Positions 1 through 9,001 are shown, numbered from the stretch's first letter. The stretch is 64,000 nt of DNA from Lacihabitans soyangensis (GCF_024343775.1 NZ_RJUF01000004.1:62001-126000); one strand, 5' to 3'. Numbers and translations: made by a program. The notes: generated from the sequence alone by a model not told the origin.

Positions 1-285
1 GATATGATAAATTACATAAAAAACAAGAAACGATCCACCGAGACCGAAGGCCGCGGACATAACCAACTTGTGAGCAGAAATATTTCTATTTTTTATCAGA
101 ACTAAACCCAATATGAGAAGCACTGCGGTTGTAGAATTAATAATGGCATTAACAAAAGGCAAATTTTGTGTCCACGACCCTAAGTCTAACTTAGTCCTAA
201 TCCCCAACAAAATAGCCACAACTACGGGTATAACAACAGAAATAACGTTAATACTACTAAACAAACCCTTTTTCTCCACTTTCAC
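1..285 (-). CDS. DUF420 family membrane protein, 3' end missing
   Basis: Ninety-five codons remain open to the window edge, starting at a GTG that overlaps the SCO stop codon by four bases (GTGA). The fragment begins VKVEKKGLFSSINVISVVIP and shows three hydrophobic segments, with an N-S-T-T motif and a histidine (SAHKL) typical of DUF420 proteins. In Bacteroidota this small membrane protein usually follows SCO in cytochrome oxidase operons; its function is not established, but an assembly role is generally assumed. The overlap implies translational coupling to SCO. The ATG at about 113-307 on the other strand is only a shadow. The family call rests on motif recall and context. Confidence 0.8.
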   Translation of the reverse strand, partial: MKVEKKGLFSSINVISVVIPVVVAILLGIRTKLDLGSWTQNLPFVNAIINSTTAVLLILGLVLIKNRNISAHKLVMSAAFGLGGSFLVFYVIYHI

Positions 286-959
286 CTATCTTTTAATAAA
301 ACTTTAATTTCTACCACCAAACGTTCGATATCGGACTTATTGGTTCCTTCATAAATACCTCTAATGTGACCCTTGGTATCTACTAATAATAACTTGTCGG
401 AGTGGATAAAAGTTTGGTCAATATCGACAATATTTTTGTCATATTCAGACGCGTCTGAAACCGGTAACTTAAAACCCTTTATGGCTAAATCGTATATGTA
501 TTTTTTGTCACCAGTCAAAAATCTCCAGTTTTTGTAATTTGCTCCCAACTCACTTGCATACTTTTTCAAAACGTAAGGACGGTCAAAAACAGGATCAACT
601 GTCAAAGAGTAAATCTTTACCGCATCGTAGGTTTTAAAGTTTTCGGCAACTCTAAGGAGGTTTTTGTTTGTGATTGGACAAACTGTCCCACAACGACTAA
701 AAAAGAAGTTTACAACTGAAATATCTGAATTCTGATATTGCATTAACGAACTATCCTGATCGGTAAGCGTAAATTGAGGAACCGTGACAAAAACCGTATC
801 TCCATTCACAACTCTTACTTCACCCGACTCGTCAAGTTCAGGAAAATAGTGAGGCAAATCGAATTTGTTTTCTCCGAAAACCTTCAAAAAGATAAAAACA
901 AAAGCCGGAATACCCAAAACGATTAGGAGTATTCCGGCCTTAATATATTTTTTTAACAT
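282..959 (-). CDS. SCO1/SenC family copper chaperone for cytochrome oxidase
   Basis: This 225-residue protein has one N-terminal membrane anchor (about residues 8-26) and a thioredoxin-like SCO domain facing the periplasm. The copper site is visible: the CxxxC motif in FSRCGTVCPITN (about residue 90) and the downstream histidine in FIHSDKLLLVD (about residue 185). SCO proteins deliver copper to, or reduce, the CuA centre of oxidase subunit II, which is encoded upstream in the same operon. The start codon directly abuts the stop of the subunit IV gene, and the end overlaps the DUF420 gene. A terminator-like hairpin lies within its first 20 codons (see the separate entry). Confidence 0.93.
   Translation of the reverse strand: MLKKYIKAGILLIVLGIPAFVFIFLKVFGENKFDLPHYFPELDESGEVRVVNGDTVFVTVPQFTLTDQDSSLMQYQNSDISVVNFFFSRCGTVCPITNKNLLRVAENFKTYDAVKIYSLTVDPVFDRPYVLKKYASELGANYKNWRFLTGDKKYIYDLAIKGFKLPVSDASEYDKNIVDIDQTFIHSDKLLLVDTKGHIRGIYEGTNKSDIERLVVEIKVLLKDR
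904..938 (-). terminator. Terminator-like hairpin inside the start of the SCO gene
   Basis: GCCGGAATAC (929-938 on the minus strand) and GTATTCCGGC (904-913) form a perfect 10-bp inverted repeat with a 15-nt loop. Reading on the minus strand, a T-rich tract follows at once (TTTTGTTTTTATCTTTTT). This is the form of an intrinsic terminator, but it lies within codons for the SCO membrane anchor, so translation may mask it. A 10-bp inverted repeat could arise by chance about once in a window this size, hence the low score. Confidence 0.35.
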
Positions 960-1292
960 TTATCTAACTTCACCTATGTAACCACCTTCAAAGTAAACCA
1001 ACGCTGCCAAAAGCCAAACCACAAACACCACTGGTATCACTATGGTCCATATCATTGACTTCACTTCATGACGTAAGTGCATAAAATTACCCACGATATA
1101 GAAGGATTTCACAAAAGTTAAAAGGATAAACAAACTTATCTTCAGCCATTTTCCAAAGTTGTTGTCCGAACTAATTTGGAATGCGATTATAAATTCAACC
1201 GCAGTTATTGCCAAAAGAATCCAGAATACCTTCCAAAGTTCCTTGGTTTGTGGCTTTTGCCTTTCTGTTGAGTTTTCTACTGAATGTCCCAT
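960..1292 (-). CDS. Cytochrome c oxidase subunit IV (caa3 type)
   Basis: This 110-residue protein has three predicted membrane helices (about 20-40, 47-68 and 80-102), the layout of prokaryotic cytochrome oxidase subunit IV. The N-terminal tail is short and hydrophilic. The FYIVGNFMHLRHEVK stretch between helices two and three matches the family pattern. It is a small structural or stabilising subunit of the heme-copper oxidase in the inner membrane. It lies 21 bp after the longer subunit III gene, and its stop codon touches the SCO start, so it is part of the same transcript. Confidence 0.88.
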   Translation of the reverse strand: MGHSVENSTERQKPQTKELWKVFWILLAITAVEFIIAFQISSDNNFGKWLKISLFILLTFVKSFYIVGNFMHLRHEVKSMIWTIVIPVVFVVWLLAALVYFEGGYIGEVR

Positions 1293-1313
1293 CTTAAATA
1301 TTTTTTAAAAAAA

Positions 1314-2075
1314 TTAAACCAAATAAAAAAACGTAAATACAAACACCCAAACTAAATCAACAAAGTGCCAGTATAAACCTACTTTCTCAACCATTTCGTA
1401 ATGTCCACGTCTCTCGTAAACACCATTGGTTGCGTTATAAAATATCATAATATTCAGAACCACTCCAGAAAGTACGTGTGTTCCGTGAAAACCTGTTATA
1501 AAGAAAAAGAAGTCAGCAAAGGCAGCTGGGCCATATTCATTTTGAACCAAATTAGCCCCAAAAACTTTAGCTCCATTCGCCAATGTCAAACCATCTTCTG
1601 AACCATGTATAAAGTGAGCCCACTCCCAAGCCTGAGAACCCAAAAACATAAATCCACCAAGAATAGTCCAAAGCATCCATTTCTCAACATCCGCCTTATC
1701 TTTTCTATGCCCAGCTTCAACAGCCAAAACCATAGTTACCGAACTAAATATCAAAATAAAAGTCATCAATCCAACAAAAACCAATGGAAGAGACATGCCG
1801 TGTAAAAAAGGAACCGCTTCAAACACTTTCTCCGGAATTGGCCAATACTGCTGAGACAATTCAAAAGTCTTATAGGTCATATCCGGAAGGACATCTTTAA
1901 AAGTAGGAAAACTGAATCTTACCAGACCATAAGAGATAAGTAATGCCGAAAATGTAAATGTGTCAGACAACAAAAATATCCACATCATTAACTTTCCATA
2001 ACCAACTTTCATCGGTTGAGTACCACCTTGCCAAGTAAGATGATCCGGATTCGCAGGAGCATTCGCAACAGCCAT
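1314..2075 (-). CDS. coxC: Cytochrome c oxidase subunit III (long paralogue)
   Basis: This 253-residue membrane protein belongs to the subunit III family. It has the family's late motifs GFHGTHVLSGVVLN (about residue 195) and YWHFVDLVWVFVFTFFYL at the C-terminus. Subunit III binds subunit I and helps sustain proton uptake but carries no redox centre. The protein has an N-terminal extension (MAVANAPANPDHLTWQGG) and a loop insertion around residues 60-95 compared with its 190-residue neighbour. An 84-bp gap separates it from that neighbour, the widest gap in the oxidase part of the operon; I found no convincing promoter there. Confidence 0.93.
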   Translation of the reverse strand: MAVANAPANPDHLTWQGGTQPMKVGYGKLMMWIFLLSDTFTFSALLISYGLVRFSFPTFKDVLPDMTYKTFELSQQYWPIPEKVFEAVPFLHGMSLPLVFVGLMTFILIFSSVTMVLAVEAGHRKDKADVEKWMLWTILGGFMFLGSQAWEWAHFIHGSEDGLTLANGAKVFGANLVQNEYGPAAFADFFFFITGFHGTHVLSGVVLNIMIFYNATNGVYERRGHYEMVEKVGLYWHFVDLVWVFVFTFFYLV

Positions 2076-2159
2076 AAAAACAAATTAGTTTAAATTATCG
2101 AACAAATTTAAAAAATGATTTCGTAAAAGTCTTATAAAAATTGATTCCGCTTGAAATTT

Positions 2160-2732
2160 TTATCTAAAAAACACCAAAAACAAAAGTAAATAAACCCAAA
2201 GAATATCTAGAAAATGCCAATACGTAGCACATACCTCTATTCTAATCAGATTCTTAGCATGTATGTTCATCTTAAAAGCCTCCAAAAATGAGAAAAACAA
2301 AACAACAAGCCCAGTCACCAAATGAAAGCCATGCAGTCCAGTGAGAATATAGTAAAAAGATTCGGCAGGGTTTCCCTTTAAGAACACACCTTCTTTCTGC
2401 AGAATCGTCCATCCCACATATTGCATTACCAAGAAAATCAAACCCGCCACAAAGGTTATCGAAATGAATAACTTAAGGCTACCAAAGTTGTCCTTTTGGG
2501 CTGCTTTGTAACCCAGATGCATAAATATACTGCTTAATAACAAAACTGCTGTACTATAATAAAATATCGACGGAATGTCAAATTCGGTCCAATTACCCTC
2601 TGCTCTTCTAACCAAATAAGCACTAGTAAATGCCGCAAAAAACATTATAATCGTAACAATAAAAAGCCAAACAATAAACTTCCATTTGTTTACTGTCAAA
2701 ATCGGTTTGGTAATTTCAATATCTTTTTTCAT
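2160..2732 (-). CDS. Heme-copper oxidase subunit III (short paralogue)
   Basis: This 190-residue protein is a second subunit III-family member with five membrane helices, which is the minimal fold. The signature GLHGFHLVTGLVVLFFSF (about residue 130) and the terminal ATYWHFLDILWVYLLLFLVF match the family. Two subunit III genes side by side are common in Bacteroidota caa3-type clusters. The gene overlaps the heme O synthase stop by one base (TAATG), pointing to coupled translation. Whether both subunits occupy one complex, or are alternatives, cannot be read from sequence. Confidence 0.9.
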   Translation of the reverse strand: MKKDIEITKPILTVNKWKFIVWLFIVTIIMFFAAFTSAYLVRRAEGNWTEFDIPSIFYYSTAVLLLSSIFMHLGYKAAQKDNFGSLKLFISITFVAGLIFLVMQYVGWTILQKEGVFLKGNPAESFYYILTGLHGFHLVTGLVVLFFSFLEAFKMNIHAKNLIRIEVCATYWHFLDILWVYLLLFLVFFR

Positions 2733-3610
2733 TAAAACTTATTCATTAAATATGCGATTTGCACTATCGGCAAATACAAAAAAGAACCAAACATTAAACC
2801 CATTGCAGCTTTCTTTGTTCGTTCTTTCATCAAATAAAGGGTCTGTGCTAAAAACAATATTCCACAAAGCATCGCTACTACTGCTGAGTCTATTCTAGTC
2901 ATTTCCAAATAATATGGCACCCAACACAATGGCAATAAAAATAGGGTGTAGATCATTATTTGTATCGCTGAATTCAGGTCCTTTCCACCCTTAGACGGAA
3001 GTAATTTGAAGCCTGCTTTTTTATAATCATCGTCCAGAACCCAAGCAATCGCCCAAAAATGGGGAAATTGCCAAAAAAATTGAATTGCAAAAAGAATACC
3101 CGGCTCAAGACCGAAATGACCTGAAGCTGCCACCCAGCCAATCATTGGAGGAAAGGCTCCTGGTAGTGCACCTACAGCCACCGCAATGGGTCCAACTCTC
3201 TTTAAAGGTGTATAAACAAAACCGTATAGGATTAGAGAAAGCAACGAAAGTAATCCGGCAGAAAAGTTGAAAATAAACGCAATCGTACAAAATCCAAATG
3301 CCCCTAACAACATTCCAAAAATAGCTGCCTCTGAAATACTCAGTCTACCCGATGGTAAAGGACGACTTAAAGTCCTAGTCATCAACTTATCTAACTCAAT
3401 TTCCTTAATTTGATTAATGATATTAGCCGCAGCCGTGATACAAAATGCCGCCAAACCAAAAATTAATAGATTTAGTACATTTATGTTTGAGGAATACAGA
3501 CTGTATCCAAAACAACTCGAAAACACTACCGTTAAAGATAGCCTAAACTTCGTCAAATCAAAATATGCCCTCATTTTCTGAGCGAACGAAATCTTCATAC
3601 TACTTTCCAT
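2732..3610 (-). CDS. ctaB: Heme O synthase (protoheme IX farnesyltransferase)
   Basis: This 292-residue protein is a UbiA-superfamily prenyltransferase with about nine membrane helices. It adds a farnesyl group to heme B to give heme O. The first Asp-rich region reads NIINQIKEIELDKLMTRT (about residues 64-81) and is followed by the conserved RPLPSG. The second site region contains DDDYKKAGFKLLPSKGG (about residues 190-206). It sits 2 bp after the heme A synthase gene, so the two consecutive steps of heme A biosynthesis are co-transcribed with the oxidase that uses the product. Confidence 0.95.
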   Translation of the reverse strand: MESSMKISFAQKMRAYFDLTKFRLSLTVVFSSCFGYSLYSSNINVLNLLIFGLAAFCITAAANIINQIKEIELDKLMTRTLSRPLPSGRLSISEAAIFGMLLGAFGFCTIAFIFNFSAGLLSLLSLILYGFVYTPLKRVGPIAVAVGALPGAFPPMIGWVAASGHFGLEPGILFAIQFFWQFPHFWAIAWVLDDDYKKAGFKLLPSKGGKDLNSAIQIMIYTLFLLPLCWVPYYLEMTRIDSAVVAMLCGILFLAQTLYLMKERTKKAAMGLMFGSFLYLPIVQIAYLMNKF

Positions 3611-3612
3611 TA

Positions 3613-4560
3613 TTAGGCAATTTGAGGTTTAGTAAGAAACAACAACACAAATTGAAAACATAAAATTACCACACCTAAGGTTAGATGAAATGGTTGAGCA
3701 AATGCTGGAAATCCAAAAAATCTAAGTATAACCCCCGTGATAATACTTAACACAATAAAAACAAGCGTACCTGTTGAGTATGAACTTATCAAAGCTGCCT
3801 TAAATCGACCCTGAATTTTACTATTTATCAAAAACTGTAAACCCAATATGACCAAACCCAAAACAGCATGAAAATTAACCTTTCCCAAAACTGAATTCAC
3901 CCATAAGTGACGATTATCGTAGCCCAACTCTCTCTGAGCCAAATCTATGCCTTCACGAATTTGAGTACCAAAAACGAGCTGCCCAACACTAATTAATAAA
4001 ACAATAAAAATCAGAAATCTTATATCTCTAGTATTGTCAAGTTCTCTGATAAAACCTTCCAAAAAATAAGTTTTAAGAATAGCCAACACCAATATGCCTA
4101 AAATAACAACCGCCACAATCATGTGAACTGTGATTAAACCAGGCAAGAGTTCGGAAGAAACGACTTTTGAGCCTAACCAACCCTCAAACAAAACCAAAAC
4201 AAAAGCCATCAAACTTAGATAGAAAATAGAACGATTGCTCTTGAAGTAGGCCTTGTATGAAAAAATAAGAGTCAAAAAAATGAAAAACCCCACTAAAACA
4301 CCCAAAAGGCGATTAATGTATTCTATCCAAGTCTTTATAGCATTAAACTCTACCTCTCCCTTGAGTTTAGCCCCAAAAATAGCTTGGTAATTTACTGGAA
4401 GTTGATCTACTGAAGTAGGTGGAATCCACATTCCGAAGCACTTAGGCCAGTCTGGACAACCCATACCCGCCCCTGATGCTCTTACAAATCCCCCAACAAA
4501 TATGAGACCTATAACAGCTAGAATTGTTAAAACACCAAATCTTCTGAATAATTGAACCAC
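3613..4560 (-). CDS. ctaA: Heme A synthase, COX15/CtaA family
   Basis: This enzyme oxidises the C8 methyl group of heme O to give heme A. The protein has about eight membrane helices and the characteristic N-terminal segment GGFVRASGAGMGCPDWPKCF with paired cysteines. Likely heme-ligand histidines lie in TVHMIVA, NRHLW, NFHAVLG and PFHLTLG. I place the start at a GTG (4558-4560, protein VVQLFRRFGVL). The ATG 48 bases further upstream would make the arms of a perfect terminator hairpin encode the N-terminus, and would add a hydrophobic extension (MKYNEEFLFIVLFLHK) not typical of the family. With the GTG start the protein is 315 residues. It is followed within 2 bp by ctaB. Confidence 0.9.
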   Translation of the reverse strand: MVQLFRRFGVLTILAVIGLIFVGGFVRASGAGMGCPDWPKCFGMWIPPTSVDQLPVNYQAIFGAKLKGEVEFNAIKTWIEYINRLLGVLVGFFIFLTLIFSYKAYFKSNRSIFYLSLMAFVLVLFEGWLGSKVVSSELLPGLITVHMIVAVVILGILVLAILKTYFLEGFIRELDNTRDIRFLIFIVLLISVGQLVFGTQIREGIDLAQRELGYDNRHLWVNSVLGKVNFHAVLGLVILGLQFLINSKIQGRFKAALISSYSTGTLVFIVLSIITGVILRFFGFPAFAQPFHLTLGVVILCFQFVLLFLTKPQIA

Positions 4561-4567
4561 TTTATGC

Positions 4568-4605
4568 AAAAAAAGTACAATGAAGAGAAACTCTTCATTG
4601 TACTT
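4568..4605 (-). terminator. Intrinsic terminator between oxidase subunit I and ctaA
   Basis: On the minus strand AAGTACAATGAAGAG, TTT and CTCTTCATTGTACTT form a perfect 15-bp stem with a 3-nt loop, followed directly by seven Ts (4574 down to 4568). It lies 19 bp after the subunit I stop codon and just before the GTG proposed as the ctaA start. The stem is AT-rich, so termination may be partial. That would leave the heme synthesis and later genes expressed below the level of the structural subunits upstream. Confidence 0.8.
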
Positions 4606-4623
4606 CATTAAAATATTATTTTC

Positions 4624-6510
4624 TTAATCGTGAAGCGAAGTATCGTATTTGATACTGTTAATTTCCTTCTCAGCCGCAATCAATTCATTCTCCTCAGGCA
4701 AATTTGATTCCGGAGTAGCAGAATAAGGTACGTTTTGAGGAATGAAATCATCCGGAGCACCAGGCTTAGAATAATCATAAGGCCATCTGTAAACCGTCGG
4801 AATCTCACCAGGCCAGTTACCGTGTCCAGGATTTACTGGAGTCGTCCATTCTAATGTATTTGACTTCCAAGGGTTTTGCGAAGCTTTTTTACCCCAGAAA
4901 ATAGAATATACAAAGTTAAAGATAAAAACAGCCTGAGCAAACACAGTAATAATGGCAGCAATGGTTATAAAAGCATTCAAATCCATATAGGTGTTGAAAG
5001 TTTCAAAACCTGACCACTGATAATATCTACGAGGAAAACCTGCGATACCAATATAGTGCATTGGGAAAAAGACCAAGTAGACACCAATAAAAGTAATCCA
5101 GAAGTGAATATATCCCATAGTATTATTCATCATTCTACCGAACATCTTTGGAAACCAATGATAAACACCAGCGAGCATACCAAATATAGCCGCGGAACCC
5201 ATAACCAAGTGAAAGTGAGCAACAACAAAATATGTATCGTGCAATTGTATATCCAAAGCAGAGTTACCAAGAATAATACCAGTAAGACCACCCGAAATAA
5301 AGAAAGAAACCAAACCAATCGCAAACAACATAGCTGGAGTGAAAATAATATTTCCTTTCCACAAAGTAGTTATGTAGTTAAAGCCCTTAACCGCTGATGG
5401 AACAGCAATGATAAGTGTAAGTAACATAAATACTGAGCCAAGGAATGGATTCATACCTGTTACAAACATGTGGTGTGCCCAAACAATGAAGGCAAGGAAC
5501 ATAATACCAGCCATAGAGAAAATCATGGCTTTGTATCCAAAAATTGGTTTTCTTGAATTGGTCGCTATGATTTCAGACGTTAAGCCCAACGCTGGAAGAA
5601 TAACGATATACACCTCTGGATGGCCAAGGAACCAAAACAAGTGTTGGAACAGTATAGGACTACCACCTTGATTAGGAAGAGCCTGACCATTTATGTAGAT
5701 ATCGGATAAATAAAAACTTGTACCAAAACTTCTGTCAAAAATCAGTAACAATGCAGCAGATAAGAGAACTGGAAAAGAAAGAATTCCAAGTACTGCAGTA
5801 AAGGTAAAGGCCCAAATAGTCAAAGGTAATTTGTCCATAGACATACCTTTGGTTCTTAAATTTATAACCGTCGTAACGTAGTTGATACCACCTAACAAAC
5901 TAGATACAATAAACAAAGCCATAGATACCAACCAAAGGGTCATACCATCACCTGAACCTGGGTTCGCTTCCTTCAAGGCACTAAGAGGAGGATAAATCAC
6001 CCAGCTACCACCAGCAGGACCAGTTTTAATAAATAACGATATAAACATGACAACACTGGAAATGAAGAAAATCCAGTATGACAGCATATTCATAAAACCA
6101 GAGGCCATGTCACGAGCACCGATTTGAAGAGGAATCAAGAAATTAGAAAACGTTCCGCTCAAACCTGCCGTAAGTACGAAGAAAACCATGATTGTACCAT
6201 GCATGGTTACCAAAGCTAAATAAAAGTTAGGATCTAACTTACCCAAACCTTTGTCATCAAGACTAATCCAGTCACCTAGAAAAGGCTTCATCCAGGCCAT
6301 ATCCATTTCTGGAAAACCCAATTGTAGACGAAAAACCAATGACATCAATGCACCAAGCACCGCCCATACAATACCTGAAATCAAGTACTGCTTAGCAATA
6401 ACCTTGTGATCCTCAGAAAAAATATATTTTCTGATAAATCCCAATTCGTGATGTTCTTCGTGAGCATGCTCACTATGTTCGTGTACTTCTACTTGAGAAA
6501 CAGCTGACAT
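4624..6510 (-). CDS. coxA: Cytochrome c oxidase subunit I (A1-type heme-copper oxidase)
   Basis: This 628-residue catalytic subunit carries heme a and the heme a3-CuB site and pumps protons. Visible landmarks are MHGTIMVFFVLT (heme a ligand, about residue 103), WFLGHPEVYIVILPALG (CuB histidine, cross-linked tyrosine and the gating glutamate of A1-type oxidases), WAHHMFVTGM (two CuB histidines) and HDTYFVVAHFHLVMGS (heme ligands). The His-rich N-terminus (HEHSEHAHEEHHE) and long C-terminal tail are peripheral. The gene is 7 bp after subunit II and is followed by a strong hairpin. Enzyme class and operon place are clear. Confidence 0.97.
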   Translation of the reverse strand: MSAVSQVEVHEHSEHAHEEHHELGFIRKYIFSEDHKVIAKQYLISGIVWAVLGALMSLVFRLQLGFPEMDMAWMKPFLGDWISLDDKGLGKLDPNFYLALVTMHGTIMVFFVLTAGLSGTFSNFLIPLQIGARDMASGFMNMLSYWIFFISSVVMFISLFIKTGPAGGSWVIYPPLSALKEANPGSGDGMTLWLVSMALFIVSSLLGGINYVTTVINLRTKGMSMDKLPLTIWAFTFTAVLGILSFPVLLSAALLLIFDRSFGTSFYLSDIYINGQALPNQGGSPILFQHLFWFLGHPEVYIVILPALGLTSEIIATNSRKPIFGYKAMIFSMAGIMFLAFIVWAHHMFVTGMNPFLGSVFMLLTLIIAVPSAVKGFNYITTLWKGNIIFTPAMLFAIGLVSFFISGGLTGIILGNSALDIQLHDTYFVVAHFHLVMGSAAIFGMLAGVYHWFPKMFGRMMNNTMGYIHFWITFIGVYLVFFPMHYIGIAGFPRRYYQWSGFETFNTYMDLNAFITIAAIITVFAQAVFIFNFVYSIFWGKKASQNPWKSNTLEWTTPVNPGHGNWPGEIPTVYRWPYDYSKPGAPDDFIPQNVPYSATPESNLPEENELIAAEKEINSIKYDTSLHD

Positions 6511-6517
6511 ATATATA

Positions 6518-7651
6518 TTATTTTAAAACTTTACTTGAATTCCCTAAAACACTAGATGCAACTACCTCTGGAGCAACTTCCGCTGCCACAGGCTCAGTAC
6601 TTGTATATTTTTGAGCCTTCGCTTTTAAATTATCAGGTACCTTACTTAATAAATCCGGATTCTCAGTAAGAAGTGGTTTCTGACTCTTTTTCCACTTTTC
6701 GTAGTCCGCAGGCTCATCTACAACCAACAACAATTTCATACCAAAATGCGAACGACCACATATCTCTGTACAAGCAATTTCGTAGTTAAAATCAGGCTTC
6801 CCTAACTCAGCTCGCATATCTTCTGTAGACTTGTCAGCAACAAACCAAAACTTGGTAGGCATACCAGGCACAGCATCCATTTTAACTCTCATGTGAGGAA
6901 TGAAAACACTATGTAATACATCTCTAGCTCTGATTTTCAAAAGAACAGGCTTACCTTTAGGAATATGCATTTCACTTGCATTGGCAAAATCATCAAATGA
7001 ATTTGGATCTGAAAAATCAACACCCATCGGATTACCACCCGCATCATCCATCAATTTGTAATTATATTTACCGAATTGATTATCGTCCACACCTGCATAA
7101 CGAACAGTCCAACCAAATTGTTTACCCATTATATCAATCTGTTCTGCATTTGCAGGAGCCTCTGAAGTAATTTTAGTCCAAACTCTTAGTCCCGAGAAAA
7201 CTAAACCTGCCATAACGATTGCTGGGATAGTTGTCCAAATAATCTCCAAATTATTGTTGTGGGTGTAAAATGTAACCTTTCGGTTCTTGTTGTGACGATA
7301 CAAAAAGCTAAACAAAAACAAAAACGTATTTACTATGAAGAAACCAATCATGATAACAACCATAGAAACCCAGAACCAATAGTCTGTCTCTTTACCATGA
7401 ATAGAAGATGCTTCAGGTAAAAAGTCTTTTTTGTACGCTATGAAAGACCAAACTATACCCACAATGCTTATTAACCAAAAAGCAAATAAACCAACCCCAT
7501 TAGCCGAATTATATCTATCTGGAGCTCCTAAATACTCTGATTCTTCAACATCAGATTTTGAAAGACCTTTTAAAATGGATTGTGTTTTTGACACCACCAT
7601 AAAGGTTAAAACAATGAACAAAATTGCTAAAACAGCTATTAATATTGTCAT
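6518..7651 (-). CDS. coxB: Cytochrome c oxidase subunit II with CuA centre
   Basis: This 377-residue protein has an N-terminal membrane helix (about 3-22) followed by two more (about 52-72 and 95-118), then a helix at TIPAIVMAGLVFSGLRVW and a cupredoxin domain. CuA ligands are visible as His in LHSVFIPHMRVK and as CTEICGRSHFGM (Cys, Glu, Cys, His, Met). The subunit takes electrons from cytochrome c and passes them to heme a. No fused C-terminal cytochrome c domain is present, so electrons probably arrive from the alternative complex III cytochromes or a separate carrier. The Ala/Val-rich C-terminal tail is likely disordered. Confidence 0.95.
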   Translation of the reverse strand: MTILIAVLAILFIVLTFMVVSKTQSILKGLSKSDVEESEYLGAPDRYNSANGVGLFAFWLISIVGIVWSFIAYKKDFLPEASSIHGKETDYWFWVSMVVIMIGFFIVNTFLFLFSFLYRHNKNRKVTFYTHNNNLEIIWTTIPAIVMAGLVFSGLRVWTKITSEAPANAEQIDIMGKQFGWTVRYAGVDDNQFGKYNYKLMDDAGGNPMGVDFSDPNSFDDFANASEMHIPKGKPVLLKIRARDVLHSVFIPHMRVKMDAVPGMPTKFWFVADKSTEDMRAELGKPDFNYEIACTEICGRSHFGMKLLLVVDEPADYEKWKKSQKPLLTENPDLLSKVPDNLKAKAQKYTSTEPVAAEVAPEVVASSVLGNSSKVLK

Positions 7652-7681
7652 TTTTAAAAATTATTTTCTTTTTTACAAAAA

Positions 7682-9001
7682 TTAAATCTCGTGATGCAAA
7701 CTCTCCTCAATAAACGGATGATTCTTCGCAATCAAATTCGCTTTCGAGAGTTGATTGGCAACAAAGTAAATAAACAATGATGCGAACGTTAGAGTAGTTC
7801 CCCACTCAATTATACCAATGCCACCCTGATCCTTAGCTATACCTGGCATTTGAATCTGATAAAAATCAAACCAGTGACCAATTAATATAGAACCACAAGC
7901 CAACTTTAAAAAAGTTCCGTTTCTCTTAGAATCACGTGCCATTAGTATCAAAAATGGAAACACGAAATTCAACAAAAGGTTTATAATAAATGGTGCAAAA
8001 TATCTTCCACCATGTCCACTAAACCTCTCACGGAAATAAATTGTTTCTTCAGGAAGGTTAGCATAGAAAATTAGAAGGAATTGGCTAAACCAAACGTAAG
8101 TCCAAAATACTGAAAAACCGAACATAAGTTTACCCAAATCATGAATAGAACTAAATGTAACAGCCTTCAAATAACCTTTATCTTTTAATAAAAGAATGGT
8201 CAACATAATAGCCGCCAAACCAGCCACGTGCCAAGAAGCCAAGTGATACCATCCAAACATAGTAGAAAACCAGTGTGTGTCTATTGACATTGAAAAATCC
8301 CAAGCCGCAGTAGAAGAAGTCACAGCAAAGAATATCAAGAACATTTTAGCATAATTTCTGCTCTTGTAGTAGTAGGCCAAATCGTTCGTCTCATCCTCTA
8401 ATAAAGAATACTTTCTTATCTGAGTCCATAAATAATACCAAACCGCAAAATAGGCAATCATTCTTACCAAAAAGAAAGGAAAATTAAGGTACCATGATTT
8501 ACCAGCAATAATTTTATCGTAGTTCTCGCTTCCAACCTCCATTATACCATGATGTGTCCAGTGGAATATAATGTGTCTAGTCTCAGGATATAGAAACAAA
8601 CCCAACATAATAACCGCTGGAACAATTATAAACGAAGGGAAAGCCTCAGGCACTCTTTTGAATGATGTGTACCAGCCTGCCTTTGCAACATAGTTATAAG
8701 ACAAAAAGAACACACCGACAACAGAAATACCCAAAAAGTAAACGCTATTCATCCAAAGATTAGCAACAATTCTAGAAAAAAGAGTAGCCCCATGATGTTC
8801 ACCACCACCATGACCCTCAGCAGCATGCTCAGCACCATGACCGGCATCCCATACGCCAATACTCCAATGATTCTTTATCAAAAAGGCACCTAAAGCAACC
8901 ATGGCTACTCCAATGATTGCTGAAATAATAAGCTTTTTCCTCAATTCAGGACTAAAATCAAACGATTCGTCTAGTGAAGGTGTTTCGTGCTTGTGAGCCA
9001 T
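7682..9001 (-). CDS. actF: Alternative complex III subunit ActF
   Basis: This 439-residue polytopic membrane protein has about ten helices and matches the ActF/ActC-type quinol:cytochrome c oxidoreductase subunits related to NrfD. Its N-terminus carries a His/Gly-rich loop (about residues 55-75). Conserved-looking stretches are TSSTAAWDFSMSIDTHWFST and FSVFWTYVWFSQFLLIFYAN. In solved complexes ActF is an integral subunit next to ActC that lacks its own redox cofactor. It is the last act gene and lies 30 bp before oxidase subunit II, in keeping with a physical link between complex III and oxidase. Confidence 0.9.
   Translation of the reverse strand: MAHKHETPSLDESFDFSPELRKKLIISAIIGVAMVALGAFLIKNHWSIGVWDAGHGAEHAAEGHGGGEHHGATLFSRIVANLWMNSVYFLGISVVGVFFLSYNYVAKAGWYTSFKRVPEAFPSFIIVPAVIMLGLFLYPETRHIIFHWTHHGIMEVGSENYDKIIAGKSWYLNFPFFLVRMIAYFAVWYYLWTQIRKYSLLEDETNDLAYYYKSRNYAKMFLIFFAVTSSTAAWDFSMSIDTHWFSTMFGWYHLASWHVAGLAAIMLTILLLKDKGYLKAVTFSSIHDLGKLMFGFSVFWTYVWFSQFLLIFYANLPEETIYFRERFSGHGGRYFAPFIINLLLNFVFPFLILMARDSKRNGTFLKLACGSILIGHWFDFYQIQMPGIAKDQGGIGIIEWGTTLTFASLFIYFVANQLSKANLIAKNHPFIEESLHHEI

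Noticed and set aside
2103-2110. Separate promoter for the long subunit III gene (TAAATTTG on minus)
   Set aside because: No TTG or TTTG lies at the required distance upstream, so the -7-like match alone is not enough.
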